NCBI GenBank assembly: GCA_027484825.1
Contig: JAIXSE010000017.1
Span: 62,001 to 126,000 of the forward strand
Direction of reading: 5' to 3'
DNA from: Rubrivivax sp.
GTDB taxonomy: Bacteria > Pseudomonadota > Gammaproteobacteria > Burkholderiales > Burkholderiaceae_C
Length of the DNA stretch: 64,000 nt
Below the pieces are notes generated by a model that saw nothing but the letters and a program-made list of their open reading frames with translations, was not told where the DNA came from and did no database searches. The position numbers and the translations under genes are program-made. Shown in pieces: positions 34,179-46,567 of this stretch; position 1 is the first letter of the stretch; every line of letters starts with the position of its first letter.

Positions 34179-34852
34179 GTACCCCGCTGCTGCAAGTGCT
34201 GGCCGAGCTGGACTGGTCAGAAATCGCGCTGGCCGGCGGCGACACGCTGCTGATGCTGGGCGGCTCGCTGCTGTTCACCACGCTGCTGGGCCTTCCGCTG
34301 GGCATCCTGCTGTTCCTGCTGGACCGCGGACAGCTGCTGGCCTCGCCGCGGCTGTACGGGCTGCTGTCGCTGGTGATCAATGTGCTGCGCTCGCTGCCCT
34401 TCGTCATTTTGCTGATCGTGCTGATTCCGTTCACGCTGCTGGTCACCGGCACCTCGCTGGGGGTGGCGGGTGCCATCCCGCCGCTGGTGGTGGGCGCCAC
34501 GCCCTTCCTGGCGCGGCTGGTCGAGACCGCCCTGCGCGGCGTGGACCGCGGCATCATCGAAGCGGGTCAGTCGATGGGCGCCACCACCGGCCAGATCGTC
34601 TGGCAGGGGCTGCTGCCGGAGGCGCTGCCGGGCATCGTCTCGGCCCTGACGGTCACCGCCATCACGCTGGTGTCCTACACCGCCATGTCCGGGGTGATCG
34701 GCGGCGGCGGTCTGGGGGACCTGGCCATCCGTTTCGGCTATCAGCGCTTCCAGACCGAAGTGATGGTGGTCACCGTGTTGCTTTTGTTGGTGCTGGTCCA
34801 GGTCCTGCAGATGCTGGGGGACTGGCTGGTCAAGCGGGTGTCGCATCGCTGA
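34175..34852 (+). CDS. metI: Methionine ABC transporter permease MetI
   Basis: The 225-residue protein has about five helices and the MetI signatures: [40 protein letters not shown] and the EAA loop FGYQRF preceded by [33 protein letters not shown] is the ATPase-coupling segment. It starts within the metN stop (ATGA) and imports methionine with MetN and MetQ. Confidence 0.95.
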   Translation: MSTPLLQVLAELDWSEIALAGGDTLLMLGGSLLFTTLLGLPLGILLFLLDRGQLLASPRLYGLLSLVINVLRSLPFVILLIVLIPFTLLVTGTSLGVAGAIPPLVVGATPFLARLVETALRGVDRGIIEAGQSMGATTGQIVWQGLLPEALPGIVSALTVTAITLVSYTAMSGVIGGGGLGDLAIRFGYQRFQTEVMVVTVLLLLVLVQVLQMLGDWLVKRVSHR

Positions 34853-34908
34853 CCTTCGGGAGGCACGGTGCGCAAGACCCTGTTGTGTGTGAGTCGAGGA
34901 GTTTGAAC

Positions 34909-35691
34909 ATGAAGAAGATGCTTGTTGCCGCCCTGGCGACCCTGTCCACCCTGGCCGCCGGCACTGCCCTGGCCGAGAAGCTCACCGTGGCCGCCACGGC
35001 CGTGCCGCATGCGGAGATCCTCAACCTGGTCAAGCCGGAGCTGGCCAAGCAGGGGGTGGAGCTGGAGGTGAAGGTGTTCACCGACTATGTGCAGCCCAAT
35101 GTGCAGGTCAGCGAGAAGCGGCTGGACGCCAACTTCTTCCAGCACAAGCCCTATCTGAATGAATTCAACAAGGGCAAGGGCACGACGCTGGTGCCGGTGG
35201 TGGCCGTGCATGTGGAGCCGTTCGGCGCCTATTCGACCAAGCACAAGGCCCTGGCCGACCTGCCCAAGGGCGGGACCGTGGCCCTGCCCAATGACCCGAC
35301 CAATGGCGGCCGGGCGCTGATCCTGCTGGACAAGGCCGGTGTGATCAAGCTCAAGGACAAGACCAACATCCTGTCCACCGTCAAGGACATCGCCGACAAC
35401 CCCAAGGGCCTGAAGTTCCGCGAGATTGAAGCCGCCACCCTGCCCCGCATCCTGCCGCAGGTGGACCTGGCCCTGATCAACACCAACTATGCGCTGGAAG
35501 CCAAGCTCAATCCCACCAAGGACGCGCTGGCGCTGGAAGGCGGCGACTCGCCCTATGCCAACTGGCTGGTGACCCGCGCCGACAACCAGAATGCCCCGGC
35601 CGTGAAGAAGCTGGCCGCCGCGCTGCAGACGGAGCAGGTGCGCCGCTTCATCCAGACCCAGTACAAGGGCGCGGTGGTGCCCGCGTTCTAA
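34909..35691 (+). CDS. metQ: Methionine-binding protein MetQ
   Basis: The ATG at 34909 follows GAGGAG and gives 260 residues. The signal peptide ends GTALA|EKLTVAATAVPHAEI. There is no lipobox cysteine, so the protein is probably soluble in the periplasm. The NlpA/MetQ motifs include VFTDYVQPNVQVSEKRLDAN, FFQHKPYLNEFN, PNDPTNGGRALILLD and LPRILPQVDLALINTNYALE. It captures methionine for MetNI. Confidence 0.95.
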   Translation: MKKMLVAALATLSTLAAGTALAEKLTVAATAVPHAEILNLVKPELAKQGVELEVKVFTDYVQPNVQVSEKRLDANFFQHKPYLNEFNKGKGTTLVPVVAVHVEPFGAYSTKHKALADLPKGGTVALPNDPTNGGRALILLDKAGVIKLKDKTNILSTVKDIADNPKGLKFREIEAATLPRILPQVDLALINTNYALEAKLNPTKDALALEGGDSPYANWLVTRADNQNAPAVKKLAAALQTEQVRRFIQTQYKGAVVPAF

Positions 35692-35725
35692 GCCCTGCGT
35701 CCCACAACCGGACGGATCCACGCCC

Positions 35726-35760
35726 AGCCTGCCGCGCGTCATCGCCGGCAGGCTTTTTTG
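35726..35760 (+). terminator. Rho-independent terminator of metNIQ
   Basis: AGCCTGCCG and CGGCAGGCT form a 9-bp stem with an 11-base loop, followed by TTTTTTG. It lies 35 bp after the metQ stop. Confidence 0.88.
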
Positions 35761-35979
35761 TGCGCCATCTCACGGACGCAGCCTTGCGCCGCCCCCCATG
35801 GCATGCCGGTCCGCAGGCCACATTGCCGCAGGCCGCCCGGGTCTAGGGGGGCAACTCCACTTCGGTGGGCAATGCCGAGGATTTATTCCAGGCGGTAACA
35901 GCCGTCCCGCGCCACCATCCAGGGCTTGCCCACTTGCCTGCCGGGTCCGTCCCCGCGGCCCTGTCCTGGAACGCGCCCC

Positions 35980-39062
<3,083 letters not shown>

Positions 39063-39066
<4 letters not shown>

Positions 39067-40115
39067 CTGCTCTGCCCGACGCCCAGCTTGTGATGCCGTC
39101 CCAGACGCCGCTCCCCTCCCGGGACACTGCGGACCAGCGGCCCCGGCTGCTGCTGGTGGATGACGAACCGGCCAACCTGCAGGTGCTGCGTCATGCCCTG
39201 CAGGACGACTACCGCCTGCTGTTTGCCCGTGACGGCCACAAGGCGCTGGCGCTGGCCCGCGAGGAGCAGCCGCAGTTGATCCTGCTGGACGTGATGATGC
39301 CGGAGCTCTCCGGCATGGACGTGTGCCGCACGCTGAAGGTGCAGAGCGCCACGGCCCACATCCCGGTGATCTTCGTGACGGCGCTGGCCGATCCCGGGCA
39401 TGAGGCCGAAGGCTTCGAGGTCGGTGCGGTGGACTACATCACCAAACCGCTGAGTCCGCCGGTGGTGCGGGCGCGGGTGCGCAACCATCTGTCGCTGGTG
39501 CGGGCGCAGGAACTGCGCGAGACGCGTCTGCAAGTGGTGCAGCGGCTGGGCCGCGCCGCCGAGTTCAAGGACAACGAGACCGGCTGGCATGTGGTGCGCA
39601 TGAGCCATTACAGCCACCTGCTGGCGCTGGCCGCGGGTTATTCGGAGGCGGAGGCGGAAGAACTGCTGCATGCCGCGCCGATGCATGACGTGGGCAAGCT
39701 GGGCATTCCCGATGCGATCCTGCAAAAGCCGGGCAAGCTGGACGAGCAGGAATGGGCGGTGATGCAGCGCCATCCGCAGATTGGCGCGGAGATCCTGGGC
39801 GAGCACGCTACCGGTTTGCTGGGGCTGGCCCGGCGCATTGCGCTGGGCCACCATGAGAAATGGGACGGCAGCGGATATCCGGAGGGCCTGGCGGGCGCTT
39901 CGATTCCGGAAGAGGCTCGCATCGTGGCCATTGCGGATGTGTTCGATGCGCTGACCAGCGTGAGGCCTTACAAGCGCGCGTGGCCGGTGGAGGATGCGGT
40001 GGCCCACCTTCGGGAGCAGGCGGGGCGGCACTTTGATCCGCGCCTGGTGGAGCTGTTCATCAGCGTGTTGCCGCAGGTGCTGGAGGTGCGGGCGCGGTTC
40101 CAGGAAACGGATTGA
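39063..40115 (+). CDS. Response regulator with HD-GYP phosphodiesterase (RpfG-like)
   Basis: The start overlaps the kinase stop as ATGA. Residues about 28-140 form the receiver (LLLVDDEPAN, LILLDVMMPELSG, VDYITKPLS). Residues about 165-345 form HD-GYP with HDVGKLGIPD, HPQIGAEIL and GHHEKWDGSGYPEGL, plus DVFDALTSVRPYK. All metal-binding His/Asp positions are present, so it should hydrolyse c-di-GMP to GMP. Phosphorylation by the neighbouring MHYT kinase is the natural model, as in RpfC-RpfG. Confidence 0.94.
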
Positions 40116-40130
40116 CGCCCCACCAACGCA

Positions 40131-40152
40131 CAACGGCCCCGAGGGGCCGTTG
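40131..40152. terminator. Perfect hairpin between convergent genes
   Basis: CAACGGCCCC-GA-GGGGCCGTTG gives up to ten complementary bases per arm, 16 bp after the HD-GYP stop. The T-tract is poor (TTG), but placement between convergent genes supports a terminator. Confidence 0.6.
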
Positions 40153-40244
40153 TTGCTCATGGGGCACGCTGGAGACGGTGTCCCAGTGACGCCGCGGACT
40201 CCGCCGACTGCGCGGATTCCGCAGACTACGCTGCGGAGTTCCGC

Positions 40245-42176
40245 TCAGCGCTTGACCGCCGCGTCGCTCTTGGCGAACTGCGCGTTCTGCTGATCCAGCC
40301 ACACCTTGAGCGGCTGGAAGTACTCGATCATCGCGCTGCCGTCGAGCTGCTGCTCGCCGGTCATCGCCTGCAGCGCTTCCGGCCAGGGCTTGCTCGCACC
40401 CAGCTTCAGCATGGCCTGGTACTTCTCACCGGCCTTCTTGTTGCCAAAGACCGAGCAACTGTGCAGCGGCCCGCTGTAGCCCGCTTCGCGGCACAGGGCG
40501 CGCTGGAACTGGAACTGCAGCAGGTGGGCCACGAAGTAGCGCGCATAGGCCACGTCGGCCGCCACATGGAACTTGGCACCGGCGTCAAAGCCGCCAGACT
40601 CCATCGGCACCGGGCGCGAAATGCCCTGATAGGTCTCGCTCAGGGACCACCACACCTTGTCGTAGTCCTGCGGCTGGACCTGGCCCCCGTAGACCTGCCA
40701 GCGCCACGCATCGACCTTGTAGGCAAAGGGCAGGAAGGCCACCTTGCGCAGGGCCTGCATCAGCAGGTTGTCGATGTCGTCTCCGGGGCGGTCGGTGGCC
40801 TTCATCAGGCCCAGGCGCTTGAGGTAGTCCGGGGTGATGGACAGGGCCACCGTGTCGCCAATGGCTTCATGGAAGCCGTCGTTGGCACCGTTGCGGAACA
40901 GCGTGGGCTGTTGGCGGTAGGCCAGGTCGTAGTAGATGTGGCCGAGCTCATGGTGGATGGTGATGAAGTCCTCTTCCGTCGGACGGATGCACATCTTCAC
41001 CCGCACATCCTGCTGCTGGTCGATGTCCCAGGCCGACGCATGGCAGACCACTTCCCGGTCCTGCGGCTTGGTCAGCAGCGAGCGCTCCCAGAAGGTCTGC
41101 GGCAGGCTTTCCATGCCCAGGGAGGTGTAGAAGCCCTCGGCGTACTTGACCATCTCCTTGGCCGACGTGCCGCGCTGCGCCAGCACCTGGCTCAGGTCGT
41201 AATCGCCCGCCTTGGCGGAGGGCTTGACCAGCGGATAGATGTTCTCCCAGCTCTGGCTCCACATATTGCCCAGCAGATGCGCCGGGATCGGCCCGGTGGC
41301 GGGCACCTGGTCCGCTCCGTAGGTCTGGCGCAGCTTGTAGCGCACGTAGGTGTGCAGCGACTCATACAGCGGGCGCACCTGCTGCCACACCCGCGCCATG
41401 TCGGCGGAGAAGGCCTCCGGCGTCATGTCATAGCCCGAGCGCCACAGGGCGCCGGTGTCGGCAAAGCCCATCGCCCGCGAACCCTTGTTGGACAGGGCGA
41501 CATAGTCCACATAGTCCTGCTTGTAGGCGCGGGACTGGGCATGCCAGCCCACCCAGGCGTCCTTGAGCTGAGCCGGATCGCGGCTCTCGGCCATGATCTT
41601 CTCCAGCTCGTCCAGCGGCAGGCAGGCGGGTTTGGCGTCGCCGGACGCCGGGCTGCTGGCGGCAGTGGCGCCAGCGGCGGCCGAGGCCAATGCGGCGGTC
41701 GGCGGCGGGCAGTACTTGGCCATGCCGTAGGCGCTGGTCATGTGCGTGGCCAGACGGGTGAAGCGCGCGCGCTCCTGGTCGTCCGGGATCATCAGGGTCA
41801 GCTGCATCAGCTTGAGCTTGCGCGCCGTGTCGGCAGGCAGCGTCAGACCGTTGTAGCGGCGTGCGGCCAGGGCCAGTTCACCGGTCGCCTTGAGCAGTTC
41901 CTCATTGGACTCGGCGGTGATCTGCTGGGTGTCGTCGGTGATGAAGTTTTCGGCGACCCATTCGGCGCGCTGGGACTTGATCAGCAGCGCTTCCAGGCGC
42001 GCCTCGGCGTCCTTGACGAAGCGCTCGGCCTCCTGACGGGTGGGCGCGGACTTGGCTGCCTTGCCAGGCTTGGCCGCATCGGCCGGTGTGACGGCACCAG
42101 CGGCCATCGCGCTGCCGCACAGCCAGGCAGCGAGGGTCAGCCGGGACAGCCGGGCGTGGGAACTGAATCGTTTCAT
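40245..42176 (-). CDS. M2 family (angiotensin-converting-enzyme-like) metallopeptidase
   Basis: The 643 residues carry a signal peptide (LSRLTLAAWLCGSAMAAGAV) and an Ala/Lys-rich start. Zinc ligands are in ITIHHELGHIYYDLAY (His409 and His413), with the third ligand Glu in NDGFHEAIGDTVALS. GISRPVPMESGGFDAGAKFH and the C-terminal helix match the M2 fold. These zinc dipeptidyl-carboxypeptidases are best known from animals and occur in scattered proteobacteria. The protein would act in the periplasm on peptides. It is alone on the minus strand. Confidence 0.93.
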   Translation of the reverse strand: MKRFSSHARLSRLTLAAWLCGSAMAAGAVTPADAAKPGKAAKSAPTRQEAERFVKDAEARLEALLIKSQRAEWVAENFITDDTQQITAESNEELLKATGELALAARRYNGLTLPADTARKLKLMQLTLMIPDDQERARFTRLATHMTSAYGMAKYCPPPTAALASAAAGATAASSPASGDAKPACLPLDELEKIMAESRDPAQLKDAWVGWHAQSRAYKQDYVDYVALSNKGSRAMGFADTGALWRSGYDMTPEAFSADMARVWQQVRPLYESLHTYVRYKLRQTYGADQVPATGPIPAHLLGNMWSQSWENIYPLVKPSAKAGDYDLSQVLAQRGTSAKEMVKYAEGFYTSLGMESLPQTFWERSLLTKPQDREVVCHASAWDIDQQQDVRVKMCIRPTEEDFITIHHELGHIYYDLAYRQQPTLFRNGANDGFHEAIGDTVALSITPDYLKRLGLMKATDRPGDDIDNLLMQALRKVAFLPFAYKVDAWRWQVYGGQVQPQDYDKVWWSLSETYQGISRPVPMESGGFDAGAKFHVAADVAYARYFVAHLLQFQFQRALCREAGYSGPLHSCSVFGNKKAGEKYQAMLKLGASKPWPEALQAMTGEQQLDGSAMIEYFQPLKVWLDQQNAQFAKSDAAVKR

Positions 42177-42412
42177 AAAAACCCTTGATCGTTGCAGCGG
42201 TGAGTCCGGGCGGTCCGTACAGCCTCGTCAGGCGCGCCCGCTGAATGAAATGTGCGCGCACTATGCCGCAAAGCCCATCATTCCCTGAAAGTCAGCCCCG
42301 CCTCCCCGCAAAAAGCCTGGCCGCCCAGGTTATGGCCCCTGTTGCGCCCGTCATGCTCGTCAACCCGAAGGCCGCCCAATCCCGGCGTGGCGGACGGGAA
42401 TAATCCGCCCCC
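42177..42412. other. Divergent intergenic region between the M2 peptidase and the SpmAB-like gene
   Basis: A 236-bp gap. I see no gene or strong repeat; both divergent promoters must lie here. No clean -35/-10 pair was recognised. Confidence 0.35.
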
Positions 42413-43660
42413 ATGGTGCTCAATATCATCTGGATCAGTTTCTTCCTGATCGGCTTTGCGGTCGCCCTGATCCGCCTCCTTCAGGGTGACCTGACGATCT
42501 TCACCCAGGTGCTCACCGGCATCTTCGACACCGCCAAGACCGGCTTCGACATCTCGCTGGGCCTGGTGGGTGTGATGAGCCTGTGGCTGGGCATCATGAA
42601 GATCGGGGAGCAGGCGGGGGTCATCCAGCTCTTCGCCCGGATCATGGGCCCCTTCTTCGCGCGGATCTTTCCGGAGGTGCCGCGTGGCCATCCGGCGGGC
42701 GGGTCGATGGTGATGAACTTCTCCGCCAACATGCTGGGGCTGGACAACGCCGCCACGCCGCTCGGGCTCAAGGCGATGCGCGAGCTGCAGGACCTCAATC
42801 CGCAGAAGGACACCGCCAGCAACGCCATGATCATGTTCCTGGTGCTCAACACGGCGGGCATCACCCTCATCCCCACCTCGGTCATCGCCATCCGGCAGGC
42901 CATTGCGGTGGACCAGCACCTGGTCAACTTCAATGCGGCGGACATCTTTCTGCCCACCCTCATCGGCACCTTCATCTCCTTCATGGCGGGGCTGGTGGCG
43001 GTGGCGGTGTACCAGCGCATCAATCTGTTCACCGCCCCGGTGATCGCCCTGGTGCTCGGGTTTGTGGGACTGATGGCCGGGGTCTTCGGCTGGCTGCACC
43101 AGTACCCGCCGGAGGTGATGTCCCAGATGATCGGCCTGCTGGGCAGCCTGGTCATCCTCAGCATCATCGTGACCTTCATCGCGGTGGGTGCCTGGCGGCG
43201 CATCAATGTCTACGAGAGCTTCGTGGAGGGGGCCAAGGAAGGCTTCGGCGTGGCGGTGCAGATCATTCCCTACCTGGTGGCCATCCTGGTGGCGATCTCG
43301 GTCTTCCGCACCACCGGCTGCATGGACTATGTGGTGCGCGGCATCGCCGCTGCGGTCGCGGCGCTCGGGCTGCCGACCGACTTCGTGCCGGCGCTTCCGG
43401 TGGGCTTGATGAAGACGCTGTCGGGCAGCGGTGCTCGCGGCCTGATGGTGGATGTGATGAAGACCTACGGTGTGGACAGCTTCGAAGGCAAGCTGGCCGC
43501 CATCATCCAGGGCTCGACCGAGACCACCTTCTATGTGCTGGCGGTCTATTTCGGCAGCGTGAACATCCGCAAGACGCGATATGCGCTGACCTGCGGGCTG
43601 ATTGCCGATGCGGTGGGCCTGGTGGGCACCATCATCGTCGGCTACTGGTTCTTCAAGTAA
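42413..43660 (+). CDS. SpmA-SpmB-like nucleoside-recognition domain fusion
   Basis: The 415 residues contain two Gate (nucleoside-recognition) domains in the order of the spore maturation proteins SpmA (about 1-195) and SpmB (about 225-410). The first has VGVMSLWLGIMKIGEQAGVI and GGSMVMNFSANMLGLDNAAT. The second has VYESFVEGAKEGFGVAVQII, SGSGARGLMVDVMK and IIQGSTETTFYVLAVYFG. Such fusions occur in non-sporulating Gram-negatives and are thought to be membrane transporters of unknown substrate. Ten bases separate its end from a convergent GGDEF gene. Confidence 0.9.
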   Translation: MVLNIIWISFFLIGFAVALIRLLQGDLTIFTQVLTGIFDTAKTGFDISLGLVGVMSLWLGIMKIGEQAGVIQLFARIMGPFFARIFPEVPRGHPAGGSMVMNFSANMLGLDNAATPLGLKAMRELQDLNPQKDTASNAMIMFLVLNTAGITLIPTSVIAIRQAIAVDQHLVNFNAADIFLPTLIGTFISFMAGLVAVAVYQRINLFTAPVIALVLGFVGLMAGVFGWLHQYPPEVMSQMIGLLGSLVILSIIVTFIAVGAWRRINVYESFVEGAKEGFGVAVQIIPYLVAILVAISVFRTTGCMDYVVRGIAAAVAALGLPTDFVPALPVGLMKTLSGSGARGLMVDVMKTYGVDSFEGKLAAIIQGSTETTFYVLAVYFGSVNIRKTRYALTCGLIADAVGLVGTIIVGYWFFK

Positions 43661-43670
43661 GCCCGGCGGG

Positions 43671-45353
43671 TCAGTCCAGAGTGTCGCCTTCTCCGTCGAT
43701 CCGGCCGTCGATCCCGCGCTCGCCAGAGGCCAGATCCAGCGCGTGGCGCTCCCGCTTGGCGGCATACATGGCCGCATCGCTGCGGGCCAGCCAGGTCTGC
43801 AGCGTGTCGCCGTCCTCACGCTGCGCCGCCCCGATGCTGATGCTGACCGCCAGGCCTTCGGCCACGGCGCTCCAGTCGTGCTCACGCACCGCTGCGGAGA
43901 GACGCTGGCAGGCCTGCTGAGCGATCTCCTCGGTGGCCCCGCGCAGCAGCAGCACGAACTCGTCGCCGGCCAGCCGCGCCGCCAGGTCCTGCTCCCGCAC
44001 ATGCAGGCGCATCAGGCGCGCAATCTGGGTCAGCACCTGGTCCCCGACCAGATGGGAGTGCTGGTCGTTGACCTGCTTGAAATGGTCCACATCGATCAGG
44101 GCCACGCTGACCACGCCGCCCGCGCGCAGCAGCGACTCGGCCTGCGCCTCGAAGCTGCGGCGGTTGGCCAGGCCGGTGAGCGGGTCTTCCATCGACAGCT
44201 TTTCCAGGCGCTGCGCCTGATCGGCCAGCTCGGCCCGGTCCCGCTCGCTGCGGCGGGCCTCCAGTTGCCATTGCACCGCTTCGGCGCGGCTGTCGAGACT
44301 GGCGATGCGCACCCGCGCCTCCCGCTCGCGCAGCGCGCGCAGGCGTTGCAGGGCGCGCTGCGGCTGGCCCTGCTGTTCCTCGATCTGGCTGGCGATCAGC
44401 TCGCCCAGTTGCGCCAGCGGTTCATGCTGGACCGCATCCGCCTGGGCCACCAGTTGGGACGCCGCCCGCCGGGCCTGCGGCCACAGCCGCCGCGACCAGG
44501 CCAGCTCCGCCTGCACCCACGCGGCCAGCGCCGCCAGCCAGTGGCGGTCTCCCCCTGGCAGCAGGGCCAGGGCTTGCTGGAATTCGGGTTGGGCCAGGCC
44601 GGAAGCGCCCTTCCAGATCTGGGCCAGGGTCTGCATCAAGGTCCACCAGCATTGCGCCTCGCCGGCCAGCTCGCCGGTCACGCCGCCCACGGCGCCTTCC
44701 AGCACTTCGCCCAGCAGGTGGCGGGCGTTGATGAGATGGGCTTCCAGCGCCCCCAGCGCCGGCAACTGGCCCCGCTGTTCACGCTCGCCGGCCAGTCGCA
44801 GCAGTTCCCCGGTGGCCAGCCACAGGCAGGCCGCCAGCGGCGTTTGACGCGGCTTGCAGGCATTGGCCGCATCGGCCGCCTGGCGCAGCACCTGCTGCGC
44901 CGGCTCAAAACTGCGCGCCCAGACATAACAGGCCCCCAGGTCCTGCAGCGCGACCACCTGAGCCACGCCGCCGGGCTGCGCCTGCGCCAGTCGCAGGCCC
45001 AGCAAGGCCGCCTCGATGGCTTCCTCATGATGGCCGGCCAGTGATGCGGTATGGGCCAGCACGGACAAGGCGCCCGCCTCACCGGCTGCATCACCCACAT
45101 GATGGAACAGACGGGCCGCCAGTTCGCTGCGGGGGCGGGCCTCGCGGGGCCGATGCAGGGCCCGGTCGCAACGCGCCAGATGCAGCAGCGCCTGGGCCTG
45201 GTGGGCCCGGTCGCCCACCTCCATGGCCAGCAGCAGCCATTCCTCGCCCGGCGCCTGCGCAGACTGCGCATCACCGGCCTGGAAGGCGGCCTGGGCCTGT
45301 TGGGCCGCATGAAGCAGGTCCGAGGCGGAAGCGGGTGGGCTGAGCACGGGCAA
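43671..45353 (-). CDS. Diguanylate cyclase with TPR-like N-terminal sensor
   Basis: The 560 residues have a helical-repeat N-terminus (about 10-360; GDRAHQAQALLHLARCDRAL, AGHHEEAIEAALLGLRLAQA and similar 35-residue units) and no membrane segment. A coiled-coil (about 355-395) links to GGDEF: DPLTGLANRRSFEAQ, VALIDVDHFKQVNDQ and the active site RLAGDEFVLL, an AGDEF variant known to be active. The inhibitory RxxD (REQD) sits five residues before the active loop. It makes c-di-GMP in the cytoplasm. Together with the HD-GYP gene nearby it shows a local c-di-GMP theme. Confidence 0.92.
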   Translation of the reverse strand: MPVLSPPASASDLLHAAQQAQAAFQAGDAQSAQAPGEEWLLLAMEVGDRAHQAQALLHLARCDRALHRPREARPRSELAARLFHHVGDAAGEAGALSVLAHTASLAGHHEEAIEAALLGLRLAQAQPGGVAQVVALQDLGACYVWARSFEPAQQVLRQAADAANACKPRQTPLAACLWLATGELLRLAGEREQRGQLPALGALEAHLINARHLLGEVLEGAVGGVTGELAGEAQCWWTLMQTLAQIWKGASGLAQPEFQQALALLPGGDRHWLAALAAWVQAELAWSRRLWPQARRAASQLVAQADAVQHEPLAQLGELIASQIEEQQGQPQRALQRLRALREREARVRIASLDSRAEAVQWQLEARRSERDRAELADQAQRLEKLSMEDPLTGLANRRSFEAQAESLLRAGGVVSVALIDVDHFKQVNDQHSHLVGDQVLTQIARLMRLHVREQDLAARLAGDEFVLLLRGATEEIAQQACQRLSAAVREHDWSAVAEGLAVSISIGAAQREDGDTLQTWLARSDAAMYAAKRERHALDLASGERGIDGRIDGEGDTLD

Positions 45354-45488
45354 GGGTAATGCGGTTGAAGGGTGAGGTTCCGGGCGGTGCAGCGGGTGGT
45401 GCAGAAGGTGGTGCAGAAGGTGGTGCTGCGGGCGGACCGGCGCTCCAGGACGCCCGCGGTCCCACGCCGCCGGTGGCAGCGCCGCCGG

Positions 45489-46460
45489 TCAGGTCGGTTC
45501 GGTCCGTTCGGTAGGTTCGGTAGGTTCGGTCTTGCCCCCGGAGGATAACGGGATCAGCCGCGGCGCCATCAACACCGCAAGCCATTGCATGAAGACCTGC
45601 ACGCGGCGGGGCAACTGGCGTCGATGGGGATAGAGCAGATGCACCGGCATGGGCGCGGCCCGGAACTGGGGCAGCACCTCCCGCAGGCGCTGCGCCTCCA
45701 CGCCGCCGTCATTGCCGCGCCGGGGCACCTGCACGATGCCCAGGCCGGCCAGGCAGGCGCCGATGTAGGCCTCTGAATTGTTGACCGTCAGGCTGCCGGC
45801 CATCGGCACGACATGCTGGGCGCCCTGCTCGTCCTGCCACTCAAAGCCGATGGGGCGCTGGCCCAGCAGCGGCGCGTAGTGGATGAGTTGATGGTGCGCC
45901 AGGTCGTCCAGGGTCAGCGGCTCGCCCATCCGGTCCAGATAGTCGATGCTGGCCAGGTTGACCATCTCGAGAAATCCCAGGGGCCGGGCCACCAGGCTGG
46001 AATCGCTGAGCGGGCCCACCCGCATCACGCAGTCGAAGCCCTCGCGGATCACATCGACGCGCCGGTCGGTGCTGCTGAGCTCCAGCTCCAGCCCAGGATG
46101 CGCGGCAAAGAATGCGGGCAGGGCCGGTGTCACCAGGTCCCGCGCCAGCCGCAGCGGGATGTCCACCCGCAGACGGCCGCTCAAGCCGCTGGCGGAGGGC
46201 TGGAACATGGTCTGCAGGTCACCCAGGTCGGACAGCAGGTCCAGGGAGCGCTCCAGGCAGGCCTGGCCGTCCTGGGTCAGTTGCACCCGACGCGTCGTGC
46301 GATGAAACAGGCGCGTGCCCAGCGACGCTTCGAGCCGCTGCACCGCGGTCGACACACTGGCCTTGGGCACCCCCAGGCTCAGGGCCGCTTGGGTGAAGCT
46401 GGATAGCTCGGCCACCTTGACGAAGACCTGCAAGGTGTCCAGGGACGGAAGGGCACTCAT
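45489..46460 (-). CDS. LysR family transcriptional regulator
   Basis: The 323 residues have the standard form. The HTH (about 5-64) contains LDTLQVFVKVAELSSFTQAA, ASVSTAVQRLEASLGTRLFH and RRVQLTQDG. The effector domain runs about 93-300 (GRLRVDIPLRLARDLVTPAL, VNNSEAYIGACLAGLGIVQV). The C-terminus ends in a TEPTEPTERTEPT tail from a 9-bp DNA repeat, probably an extension by slippage. It is divergent from an SDR gene with a dyad between them and so likely regulates it. Confidence 0.93.
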   Translation of the reverse strand: MSALPSLDTLQVFVKVAELSSFTQAALSLGVPKASVSTAVQRLEASLGTRLFHRTTRRVQLTQDGQACLERSLDLLSDLGDLQTMFQPSASGLSGRLRVDIPLRLARDLVTPALPAFFAAHPGLELELSSTDRRVDVIREGFDCVMRVGPLSDSSLVARPLGFLEMVNLASIDYLDRMGEPLTLDDLAHHQLIHYAPLLGQRPIGFEWQDEQGAQHVVPMAGSLTVNNSEAYIGACLAGLGIVQVPRRGNDGGVEAQRLREVLPQFRAAPMPVHLLYPHRRQLPRRVQVFMQWLAVLMAPRLIPLSSGGKTEPTEPTERTEPT

Positions 46461-46461
46461 T

Positions 46462-46480
46462 TGTTCATTATGGATGAACA
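46462..46480. promoter_or_regulatory. Inverted repeat between LysR regulator and SDR gene
   Basis: TGTTCAT-TATGG-ATGAACA has perfect 7-bp arms and sits just upstream of the regulator's start. Its location fits LysR autorepression and divergent activation. A T-N11-A core is contained within it. Confidence 0.6.
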
Positions 46481-46567
46481 GTTAAATCAAACGAAGGCGA
46501 TTTATCTAGCCCCGATCGATCAATAGAGTGCAGCTCATCCCTTCACCCCGTCATCACGGAGACCGCC

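Noticed and set aside
40161-40244. CRISPR-like or repeat array in the gap near 40.2 kb
   Set aside because: There are only short imperfect GCGGA/TCCGC echoes, with no uniform repeat-spacer pattern.
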